This document shows positions 26,070 through 36,700 of a DNA stretch of 64,000 nt, one piece after another. The DNA is from Owenia fusiformis (taxonomy: Eukaryota > Annelida > Polychaeta > Sabellida > Oweniidae): positions 1,674,001 to 1,738,000 of the forward strand of contig CAIIXF020000005.1 of assembly GCA_903813345.2 (NCBI GenBank), read 5' to 3'. How positions within the stretch are numbered: position 1 is the first letter of the stretch; every line of letters begins with the position of its first letter. The notes beneath the pieces are model-generated. The model was not told the origin of the DNA and did not search any database. It worked only from the letters and a program-made list of their open reading frames with translations. The position numbers were made by a program, and so were the translations under genes.

Positions 26070-29000
26070 ATCAAGCTCCCTAAGGCTGTTCCAGAACCAT
26101 CTCCCGAGCCAATTGCTATGGAGACAGATTTCTTCTTCTCGGGTGATGTTATTGCACCACGTGATTTTCAGACAAGCTTTATCTGCGTCATCGTTGTCCC
26201 ATCTGTAGTCATCGTCATCTTAGTCATCTTCTTCAGTTATCTCATGTTTGCACGCAGGGAAGGAGTGTAAGTGTTTTACCAGAGCTATATCTTATATTGT
26301 GTATCTTGATTATATTTCAGTATTATTTAGGGAATTGTTAGTCTATGTATCAATGAAACTTTAATGAGAAAATATATATATTACGGTTCAGTTTGACATG
26401 TCATATATTATGCATAGGTTTTCAGCTGTTATAAAGATAGTAGCAGTTGTTTATATGTGAATTGGTACATACATGTTTGGTGATTTGAAGACCCTGTTAT
26501 ATTATTGCTGTTTATGACAATAAGTTGTAAAGATGCTGATTCTTTTGTCAGCACTTCTGTTGGTGACATATTGTTCTAGTCCCTATATTTGTGAATGATG
26601 CTCGGTGTTTGGCATTTGGTGCTCAGTGACGTCATCTGTAGTAAATGGTAACAATGGTAACTCTTGTTATTGCAACTAGGTGGTAACATTTCATCATGTA
26701 AGTGCGATTTTTAATATGTTTTTCTCGTCTGTTTCAGTGACAAGCGAGATCAAATGACCCCAGAGTAAGTAGAACATTGTATTTGTATAGAAACCACTTT
26801 GAGAGAATTGAACAATTCTGATTTTTACTATCACCATATTACTAGACCATGGTCCAATTAATGGTAAGATTATATTGGTAAATGTGAATATTCATATCAC
26901 ACTTTTCAACACCACAAGTGGTGACAACTTGTTATAGTCTTTAACTTTTTGTGGATGGAGTTTGGTGGTCTGCGATCAGCATATGGCATCTGTAACAAAT
27001 GACAGTTGGTGACATTTTGCATGTTAATGCTTTGTTATTATTTCTTCATAGTGATATAGACTTTTTATGAGCATAAATTATACAAATGGATTTGATGTAT
27101 TATTGAACGCTAAAATAAAACTCCCATTTAATGAAATAATAATCCATAATTAGATTAGAGATCACTGACCTCACGTGACCATTCAATTATATTTCAAGTA
27201 AACATAGTTTCCAATAATCTCAAAACTAAGAAAAACATTGTTTATCTTTTCCAGACACCAGTTACTGCAGTTTAATTCTATAAGACGTGCTACCACAAAT
27301 CTGCGCTACTTATCAACACGTCGTGACAACCCACAGTGGCCAGCCACATCTACTCCTGTGCACCCCGCACCGACCCCACCTTCTAGCAGGTAAGTAAAGA
27401 TAGTTAGAATTTGTCTAAGTTCAAGATGCATATCTGATTTAACCTTGTACTTAATTGTGCTAAGTACAAACCACAAAGATGGATAAAAGATTTTCATTTC
27501 CATATGAAAGAAATAATGTATATAAAGAGTTTCAAACAGACAAAAGAGTTTATTACAGTATTTGGGATGTACAGCCAGAGTATTGCCTTAAAGGGATATG
27601 CATTGCAATGCCTTATTTTCAATTTGGCCCTTAAAGGGATATGCATTGTAATGCCTTATTTTCAATATGGCCCTTAAAGGGATATGCAATGTAATGCCTT
27701 ATTTTCAATATGGCCCTTAAAGGGATATGCATTGTAATGTCTTATTTTCAATATGGCCCTTAAAGGGATATGCATTGTAATGCCTTATTTTCAATATGGC
27801 TCTTACTTATGCTATATTTGTTGTTTTGTGCCATCATAAGAAATGGAAGAAGGTATGTAAGATTGTTTTTCACAATATCACAACAGATAAATAAAAAAAT
27901 ACTCTCTTATCACCAAATTATAAGAATTTCTCAACTCAATTAATTGCAATTCTATTTCAGTCGTGCTGACCTGACATCTGTGACCGACCCAAGGAGCCAA
28001 GCCCCACCCCCCTACAAATTACCTCCCACTTACCACACTGACCCTGGGGATACCAGTAGATCACGGTCATTGTAAGTCAATAGACAGTAGATAGTACATG
28101 TAGTACAATACTGTAAAACGGGTAATTTTGACATCGGGAAATTTTAGCGATTTTTCAATTTTAGGGGGTTTTAGCGCGGGAAATTTTAGCGAAATGAACA
28201 TTAATCTTTAAAAAATCAAATTAGCGAAATGCATTAGAAATATTTTCATTTATGGCAGAAGAATGAATAACGGACATGACAGAGGAATTATCAAAATGTA
28301 AGACTTCTAACGCACATGGTATTGGTCCAAACTACTGTAATCTCATCTGACTAATCACAAAATCACGGTAACATTTAAAATCATTGATTTTTCGGTCCAA
28401 ACTAATCTCATCTGACTCATCACAAAATGTAGCATTTAAATCGGAAGTTGAGCACTGGACGAAAAGCTCCTTAAATACTAGTATTCAAGTTGTTTCCCGG
28501 GAATTTGCAAATTTTAGCGCCCGGTTTATTTTAACCCTGGTTTATTTTAGCGAAACTATAGCGATCGCTAACAATCGCTAACAATTACCCCTCGCTAACA
28601 ATACCCGTTTTACAGTATGCATTTACAATAAATTTAGGCTAGACTAAATGTTTTAATGATATTGCGATACAGAGGCCATGGAAAATCATATCTGTTATGC
28701 TGTTATATGTTATATTATATCTGTTATGTAGTGTATTTCCTTATTTTGTTCTTTTCAAGTGTACTGAAATATCATATTGTAATAGCTCAATCAAATTCAA
28801 AATAGACATCCGAATGTTTGAATTTCAACTTTACAAAGTACATGTTCCATTCTGCGCAAAATTTGTTGAGCATTATACATTGTGTACAATAGCTTGTCTC
28901 GTTTGAAATATTGCATTGAATAGAAGGAGTGTCAGCATTAAATGTATCATCTTCATTAAATGAAGGTTAATCTTTAAAAACATTGCCTTCTTTGAATGCA

Positions 29001-29146
29001 ATTTATTATTGTATCACTCACTGTATTTCAGGAGCCGTCATACAGAACCAGACCATGACGTGAGCCACTTTCCAGAAGGTGAAGGTCATGTAGGAGAGGA
29101 GGAGCAACTTGTGCCAACAAACAATAACAATACTCACAGAGAATAG
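26070..29146 (+). CDS. Alpha/epsilon-sarcoglycan, C-terminal exons (partial, 5' exons not found)
   Basis: Five phase-matched exons (26070-26266, 26738-26764, 27255-27389, 27961-28071, 29032-29146) encode the last 194 residues. All introns are GT/AG. The first exon gives a linker rich in proline, then a hydrophobic membrane segment of about 25 residues (SFICVIVVP to FSYLMF) followed by ARREGV. The 27-nt second exon reads DKRDQMTPE, and the third HQLLQFNSIRRATTNLR...NPQWPATSTPVHP. This order (single membrane span, RREG, KRD, TP, Q-L-hydrophobic, SI) matches the juxtamembrane region of alpha/epsilon-sarcoglycans, type I members of the dystrophin-associated complex at the plasma membrane. The tail then carries PPPYKLPPTY, two PPxY motifs, and ends in an acidic, Asn-rich stretch. 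The extracellular domain exons are not visible in the window or were missed. Confidence 0.85.
26560..26695 (+). repeat. Family A element, diverged copy
   Basis: It starts GTTGGTGACATATTGTTCTAGTCC and ends AGGTGGTAACATTTCATCATG, with an internal expansion around ACTCTTGTTATTGCAAC. It lies in the intron between the first two visible sarcoglycan exons. Confidence 0.55.
26905..27030 (+). repeat. Family A element copy
   Basis: Left end ACACCACAAGTGGTGACAACTTG, internal ATCTGTAACAAATGACAG, right end TTGGTGACATTTTGCATG followed by TTAATGCTTTGTT. It is intronic in the sarcoglycan gene, about 235 bp before the exon at 27255. Confidence 0.7.
27586..27802 (+). repeat. 43-bp tandem repeat, five units
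   Basis: Units read CCCTTAAAGGGATATGCATT then GTAATGCCTTATTTTCAATATGG with very few differences. TTAAAGGGATATGC recurs every 43 bp. The array lies in the sarcoglycan intron directly before the candidate microexon at 27841. Confidence 0.85.
27841..27852 (+). other. Candidate 12-nt microexon of the sarcoglycan gene
   Basis: AAATGGAAGAAG is preceded by a T-rich tract and AG (TTGTTGTTTTGTGCCATCATAAG) and followed by the near-consensus 5' splice site GTATGTAAG. Length 12 keeps the reading frame. Between the exons ending 27389 and starting 27961 it would insert four residues (RNGR in the local phase) into the proline-rich tail. Splice sites alone do not prove use. Confidence 0.3.
28111..28615. mobile_element. 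MITE, 505 bp, CTGTAAAACGGGTA ends, TA target site
   Basis: The left end CTGTAAAACGGGTA and right end TACCCGTTTTACAG are perfect 14-bp inverted repeats, flanked by TA at 28109-28110 and 28616-28617. The interior repeats ATTTTAGCG and GCTAACAAT words in opposite orientations near the two ends. It sits in the last sarcoglycan intron. No coding capacity; Tc1/mariner-like insertion is inferred from TA. Confidence 0.65.
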
Positions 29147-32100
29147 CACTTCAGTTCACATTAAAGGGTTCCGATTAGCATCCCGTATAAAAACAATATG
29201 GCGGCTCCAGGCGAATCAACCGGATCAGTCCATTTTTAAGAAATAAGGGGAGTTCTGTAAAATCCGGTTTATTGAAATTGTCTTTGAGATAAAGTAATCC
29301 GTTTATAATGATTTTGAAAACGTTATCCAAAGAGTGATTGCGTTCAAAGAATACATGTACAACAGCCAATATAAATCCTTGTATTAGAAACCGGTTTGTC
29401 TTGCTTTGTTTCATTTGTAGGATATTTCATATGCCAAGCTGTGTGCTGTTACGTTATGGGGAAATTTAGATGCCAATTTTTCCTTATTATACACAAATAG
29501 AAGATCCTGAAACTTCACCCATAAATGTGGAATTGATTTGTCAAAATAAAAATCACCATTTTATAAATGTGTGACGATCTATAATATACTTATGCTATAT
29601 AACAGTTAGAGGTGTTGACACAACAACCTCGAACCTGTGAACCCTTGAGTATTATTCCGGGATCGGGCCTTTTATACTAAACGGTGAGCAACACCAGAAA
29701 CGAGCGTTCGATTTGCTAAACGATATGCGTCACCCTTTAAGGCAGGTCTGGACTGACACTCCCTCGCCAGTACTCATTGTCACATAGTACATACACATAG
29801 ATGGAAAGATTAAGGCATGCTGCCACATAAAGGCATATAATCATCACTGGTGAATCCAGAAGCTAAGAAGGGGGAAGTTATGCACAAAAAGGCCCATTTT
29901 TGAGGCCCTCCAAAATTTTTGAGTCTTAAAATTTTTTTTTAACTAACCCCTTTGGATCCGCCAGTGATCATGGTCTGCTATATCACATTGACAAGTTCAT
30001 GTATGAGTCAAGTAGAAGTGGACACAATATGGCATGTATTCCCCTGGGAGAGTGCCTAAAGTGTGACATGCCAGAATCTGCACTGTACTGTACACTAAGT
30101 CCATAGTTCAATTAAATAGAGTTTTCTATACTATACTATGATTTGAAAGATGGCAGTTTTACAATTGTGTTCAACATTATAGACTTGCGGTCACTGTTGC
30201 TTTGAATGGATGATATGTTATATTTTCTCTTGAAATTTGATTGCACTTTAAAAATCATTTCTACATATTTTACGCCATTTGATATTTGTGAAATCTTTTA
30301 AATTTGATCAACAAAAAATAAACAGGTTGTCCAAAAGGAAAGTTCCAGCATTTTGGTTCTTCGAGACAAATGGCTTAAATTCAGCTAAATATGAAAAAAA
30401 AGAAATTTCTCTTAAATTATTTTTTATTTATTATTTATTGCATATTCATTTACATGTAGCATAAGTACTAGTACTTATTATATAGACTAGTTCATTTAGA
30501 AAGTGTGAAAACAAAAAAGTGTCAGCATTCAAAATGACTATACTGTAAAACATGTGTGTTGAGACATTCCTTTCTTCACACAATAGCATTGAAAACCTAG
30601 TAAAAAACATTTTCAGGATTTATTCCAAGAAACTGGAGGAAAAGATTCATAGGGAAAAAGTTGAATGTTTTCAGTGGAAATCATTATATTATATCATTGG
30701 ATGATGTAAAGTATCAATCAATCACATCTAATGCACATATTGGTAATATGACATCGTAATATATACTTCTTGAAAGATTTCAATGGCAATTTTTGTTCTC
30801 ATTTGTTTTATTTTGAGCAGAGTAATGTTCACCTGAGACATGTTTTACTGTATAGTAGCACAACCTGTATCGTTGTTTGTAGATAATATAGATTTACACG
30901 TTTATGTGCAATGGAATACTTGAATAATGGATGAATGTATCCAAAGTCCAGTTACTTTTAGTAATCAAATACTATCATACTCAAAGTTAGTAATATTTAA
31001 AATATAGTAGTAATGTGTATGTTTACATGTAATATGTATGTTTACATGTAATATGTATGTTTACATGAAATATTTATATTTGGTATTACAATTGGTTACA
31101 AAGCTTTTATATTTAAGGTCACATTTGGAAGTTTACTTACATAGGAGTGAATGTGACCTGAGAAAATTAACTGAATCTCAGTAAATATAACTCTTTATTT
31201 CAGTTCTCATCGTTGTCATTGTGAAAGGAATGTTACATTGTCAAAGATTTGGTGATTTTTACCTCACATGAGTGAACTATTATAATTCCCATTTGTCTGT
31301 CCTTCTGTCTGTCAACATATTGATGACAAATTTGTTATATTCCATGACAATTCAAATGGTCTCACTTTAAAAATGTGTCTATAAGAGGGCTTCAGTTGTC
31401 CCAAAAGTGACATCTCAATCAAATGGTTGCCTTATTTCAAAATGGCAGCCATTTTATTACCTTCCCATGTGCGCCCTCAGCACAGTACACATGGTACTTT
31501 GTATTACAATATACTATAGGCTGCTCTAGATCCATGTAATCCATATTGTACTCAAGATTGTCTGTTTAATTTACTCTTATCAGATACACAGAATTACTTG
31601 TCATCTTAAGCATGATTATGTTTTTAAATTCAACATTTGGTATAAATGGTGGAATGCAATGAATAAACTTGTTTTATCTCAGAGTTGATGTGCCATTATA
31701 AAGTATAATATTTTGTCTGTTTTGTATGATTAATAGATAGAAATAGAACATGGAAAAATAGTAAATCAATATTGTTTTTATTATGTTATTTTTTGTATAT
31801 TTTGATGCATTGAAGAAGAGCTTCAAGACACTGTAACTTTTGATAATTACAAGACAAGGCTTTAAATAACGGTAAAGTTTGAGAATTTCAATACATGGTA
31901 AAGTTTGAGAATTAAAAGAAGAGCCTTAAAGTCCCCGTAAATCGGGCTATGTATACCGCCGTGTTTACATTAGGGGATTAGAAGAGTTTTATTTTTATTT
32001 AGGTATGCAAGCTATATATCAATATTAGGCCTTCATGCATGTACTCCTGTGTACAATCAGCAGGCCCTTCAGTATCATATAAACCAGGCTATTCAAGTAC

Positions 32101-32489
32101 TACATAATGTACAGAATACGATTCCCTGGGAAACGAAACACAAATACTTTTTATATGTTCAAAATGAGCCATTTGATTGATGCATACACTTATAGCTTAA
32201 ATAACATCTACAAAGTATATCTAATAGTAATTTTCAATTTTAATGGTGAAACTTGCCTGGTTACGATTATACGGGAAATCAACACGGGACAAAGATTGTT
32301 CACCTTCCTGGCTTACCTCTGAAGCCTGTACCTTGTAATCTCTTTATATAAGTTAGCGAGAGCGCTGCACCAGTTTAAAACTTTGGCGCACACTTTAAGA
32401 AGCTTTAAGACGTGGCAATGTGTAAGAATGAGAAGAGGAATTAAATCATGGTAATGTTTAAGAACTACATGTACTTGTACAGTAAACAA
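29147..32489. other. Sarcoglycan 3' UTR and intergenic DNA
   Basis: An ATTAAA is present 14 bp after the sarcoglycan stop (29160-29165), and AATAAA words occur further on (for example near 29545 and 31660), so the 3' end of the transcript cannot be fixed. The rest is AT-rich without a recognisable gene. A small threefold repeat of ATGTATGTTTACATG lies at about 31014-31068. Confidence 0.5.
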
Positions 32490-33655
32490 TTACAGTACAG
32501 GAAGAACCCTTAAAATATGGTAATTTTTGAGAATTAAAAAGAGGCTTTAAAGATATCGTAACTTTTGAGAAATAGAAGAAGAGGCTTTAAGACATGGTTA
32601 AGTTTGAGAATAAGAAGAAGAGGCTATAAGCAATGTAACTTTTGAAAATTAGAGGAAGAGCCTTCGAGATATGGAAACATTTGAGGATTACAAGAAGGTA
32701 CTTTGAGACATAGTAATGTTGGAGAATTAAAAGAAGAAGCTTTATGGTTATGTTAAATTAAAAGAAGAAGAGGCCTTAAGACATGGTAACATTTGAGAAA
32801 TAGAAGAACAGGCCTTAAGACATGGTAACATTTGAGAAAAAGACGAAGAGCCTTCAAGACATGGTAACATTTGAGAAATAGAAGAAGAGGCCTCAAGACA
32901 TTGTAATGTTTGAGAAATAGAAGAAGAGGCCTTTAGACATGGTAACGTTTGAGAAATAGAAGAAGAAGTCTTAAGACATGGTAACGTTTGAGAATTACAA
33001 GAAGAGCCTTAAGACATGGTAACATCTGGGAAATAGAAGAAGAGGCCTTGAGACATGGTAACATTTGAGAATTACAAGAAGAGGCCTTGAGACATGGTAA
33101 CATCTGGGAAATAGAAGAAGAGGCCTTAAGACATGGTAACATTTGAGAATTACAAGAAGAGGCCTTGAGACATGGTAACATCTGGGAAATAGAAGAAGAG
33201 GCCTTAAGACATGGTAACATTTGAGAATTACAAGAAGAGGCCTTGAGACATGGTAACATTTGAGAAAAAGAAGAAGAGGCCTTAAGACATGGTAAGATTT
33301 ATGAATTACAAGAAGAGCCTTAAGACATGGTAACATTTGAGAAATAGAAGAAGAGGCCTTAAGACATGGTAATATTTGAGAAATAGAAGAAGAGATTTTA
33401 ACACATGGTAACATTTGAGAATTAGAAGAAAAGGCTTTAACACATGATAACATTTGAGAATTAAAGGAAGAGGCTTTAACACATGATAATGTTTGAGAAT
33501 TAGAAGAAGAGGCTTTAACACATGATAACGTTTGAGACTTACAAGAAGAGGCTTTAACACATGATAACGTTTGAGACTTACAAGAAGAGCCTTTAACACA
33601 GGATAACATTTGAGAATTACAACGGTAGGCTTTAATGATGAAAGAGCCTTTAGGC
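32490..33655. repeat. 39-bp tandem satellite, about 29 units
   Basis: Units contain GAAGAAGAGGCC, TTAAGACATGGTAACATTTG and AGAA(A/T)TA. The period is 39 bp where best preserved, with two sub-types alternating (TTTGAGAATTACAA and TCTGGGAAATAGAA). Because 39 is a multiple of three, the minus strand stays open for long stretches with repeats such as MLPCLKASSSISQ. These frames lack a credible start context and non-repetitive sequence, so I treat them as artefacts of the period. The array ends about 100 bp before the SLC49A4 start codon, so it lies in that gene's immediate upstream region. Confidence 0.85.
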
Positions 33656-33732
33656 ATGATTATAGATAATATTTCCCCGGGACATCATATTTTCGGTTGC
33701 TTTAATAACGTGTTTCGTGCAGTACAATATGT

Positions 33733-33741
33733 ACCGGAAGT
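33733..33741 (+). promoter_or_regulatory. ETS-type site upstream of SLC49A4
   Basis: ACCGGAAGT matches the core GGAA(A/G) ETS-family consensus and lies about 15-23 bp before the start codon, as often seen near start sites of TATA-less housekeeping genes. An E-box-like CACATG overlaps the start region. Function is inferred from motif and position only. Confidence 0.3.
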
Positions 33742-33755
33742 AAACTAAAAATCAC

Positions 33756-36700
33756 ATGATGAGTTCACCGAATGAAACATCTCCACTTATATCAGTTTTG
33801 TCACCTGGAAACAGTCAGAAGATGGAATCTAGTGGGGAATATATCGTCTACTCACGCAGGTGGTACATCCTGGCTGTGCTATGCATCCTGAACATATCGA
33901 ATGCAATGGTGAGTTGACCATCATTTCGTGCAGAATTTTTCGAATTTATTTTTTAATAATTTTTTTACAGTTGGGGACATAAATAAATGACAGGTGGATT
34001 TGCTGAAGTGAGGATTTCCCATGTTAAAAATAAGAGAATTTACAAGAGGCCATACATCAGTGGATGAGATTATACAAAATGTAAAATATACAAATTTTAA
34101 GGGATATATATCTAGACAATATTGGAAATTATGGGCTTTCAGACCACCATAATTAGGAAATGGTGATCGAAAATCGACCTGTCATTTATTTTTGTCCCCA
34201 ACTGTATGTATACCTACAGTGCTCACCATAAAGAATTACTAAAGCTACAGCTACAGTGTATTCAGTGCTCTATTTTCTCCGTCCTAGTAAGTACAGATAT
34301 AGACTAGTTGAATTCGTGTCCATAATGACAGATAAGAACTTAAAAATTTGAAGTGGAATTCAGTTCAAACGTTGAGTGATTTTGGAGCCGGATTACGCGG
34401 CAATGTGGATTGGCTCCCAGAATGCAACATGACACGTGTCAGCTTTCAAAATGCCGTTCCGCCATTTTGAAAGCTGTCACGAGTAAATAAGGTTACCTGA
34501 TGTTGCATTCTGGGAGTCAATCCTCCTTGGATCACAAACATGGCAATTCATGAAAACATTAGTTCGATTTGGTAGGGATTTATCCATCATTTGCAGGTAT
34601 GAAGCTTTGGATTCATTTATTGTGCTACTTAAAGTCAGTGGATATTTCAATTCTACCGCTTAGAATTTAGCTCATTGTGACAACTTTTGAGGGGGGGGGT
34701 GTATAGTAGACTATATCATATTTAGTCTGAATTATATTCAGACTATAAGGCACTTATGTTAAAGTTTGTTAATTCCAAATATTTGTTTACATAGGAAGTG
34801 CTATTCAAAATGGCCGATTGGGTAAAATTAATTTGCACATTTGTAAGTTCAACTAGCTTTATTTCCACTTGACAATATGCTGCGTTACTTTTTATTGCAT
34901 TTAATTGTACCTTACTATTTAATTGAAATTTTGTAATGTTTATTTTATTGAAGAAATGATTCCTCTAATTGATAATTTTGTGCAAAAAATTTCAATGCAA
35001 TTTCCACAGGAAAGTAGTACATCATAACAGACTGACTTCTAGTCAGTCTGTTGGATACATACTAGGTGTATAGAGGGTCTTGGAAATGCATATACAATAT
35101 TTTTCAGCTCTCTTATACCATATACAATATTTTTTCACCCCTTTTATACCATATACAATATTTTTCACAGCTCTTATACCATATACGATATTTTAGGTGA
35201 AATACAATATACGATAATTTTGAAACTGCTGTTGATTGAAGTTTGGATATTTATAAGGAAATAATATAAGGAGAGAATCCATGTACTAAAGTAAATGTAT
35301 TATTATAAGGGAAATAGACTCCACATACATACCACACTGATTTCATTTATTACATTATGAATAAGACACCATTCGGGTACATCCGCATGTTCAGAAAAGC
35401 TGTGACCACATTTTATTTTCAGGTAAACAAGGTGATTTAAAACACATTTATGATATAAGATTCATTACTTATCTTTAGTGATTTCACAACCTACTTTGAC
35501 CATAAAACTAACTTTAACATTTCTGCAATTTGCTAAAGCCATTAGCCCATTACCTGTAAAAGTACCATAAAGATATTCAAAATTAACACAAACCCTGCAT
35601 CATTGGAATGGGTGGAATCAGTGTTCCTCTTTCTTATGACCTACTTTCCCATGACATATTTTAATGTCAATGGAATCCTTCATAGTGAGCCAGGGAAAAA
35701 AATCCTTGAAAGATAATTGATGCAAAATTGAGAATGTGGAATAAAAGATTCATCATGTGTTCTATGAAAATAAAGTTTGCTGAGGAAAATATGTATCAGA
35801 TAGGTAATGAAGATTCCCAATGCACAATAATTTTGTAAAGCAGTTACCTGAAAATATTAAGTATTGAAAACAGTTTCAGAAATAAAGGACTTCACAAACT
35901 TCGAGACTTGATTGTTTAAACATTTGAAACAAGAGACACTTCGGGGTTTCAGATAAGGCAGCCTTAAAGACAGTATAAGTTAAACAAAGGTGTGTCAAAA
36001 TAAAGCAAATTTCCATAAAGTTCAAACCACATGTTTCACGAATGATTTCAAGGCAAAGATGTATTGATGAGAATGAAAACTACTCTATGCAACTAGAAAT
36101 AACTTTCTTTTAAAGGACCACAGACGGTATCGCAACAGATTTCAGTCATATATTCATATGATTCATGCAGGGGTTTTAAAGATATCAATTTTGAATGACC
36201 AAAATTTAGCTGAAAACAATGGATCACATGAGTTTTCCCTATGGGAAAATAACATGGGAAATACATGTACTGTTTTCCACTTTATCCCAAATAAATCGTA
36301 TTTTAGAGGTTAACTGTGTCTCAAAACTGTGTCTCAAAGTGCAACATATTGGTGCATCAAACATTGAAAAAACATATGTGGAAAGGGCTAAAAATCAGGA
36401 CAACATTTCAGAAAAACCTTCCCTGTCTCAAAGTCCAAATTATTTTATCACCTCGATGAGTGCTTGATCTGGAGTTAATGCATTGGCCTAACATATGTAC
36501 CTGTTCAAATCCCCAATAAATAGCTGAAATCCAACATATGACAGTTTGAAGACCAAATAAAAACCTTTTGCTATATTATGCTATATTAGCATTGTGATGC
36601 TTGTATTAAAAAAACATGCGCTGTATGAACACTTTATACTCAAATATTTTAATGATTTATCCCACATACCCCGAAACACGAGTAGCCATAGTGACCATAT

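Noticed and set aside
32933-33657. Minus-strand frames of 97-220 residues with MLPCLKASS-type repeats
   Set aside because: They lie wholly in a 39-bp satellite; a period divisible by three keeps frames open without selection. No signal peptide, unique domain or credible start context.
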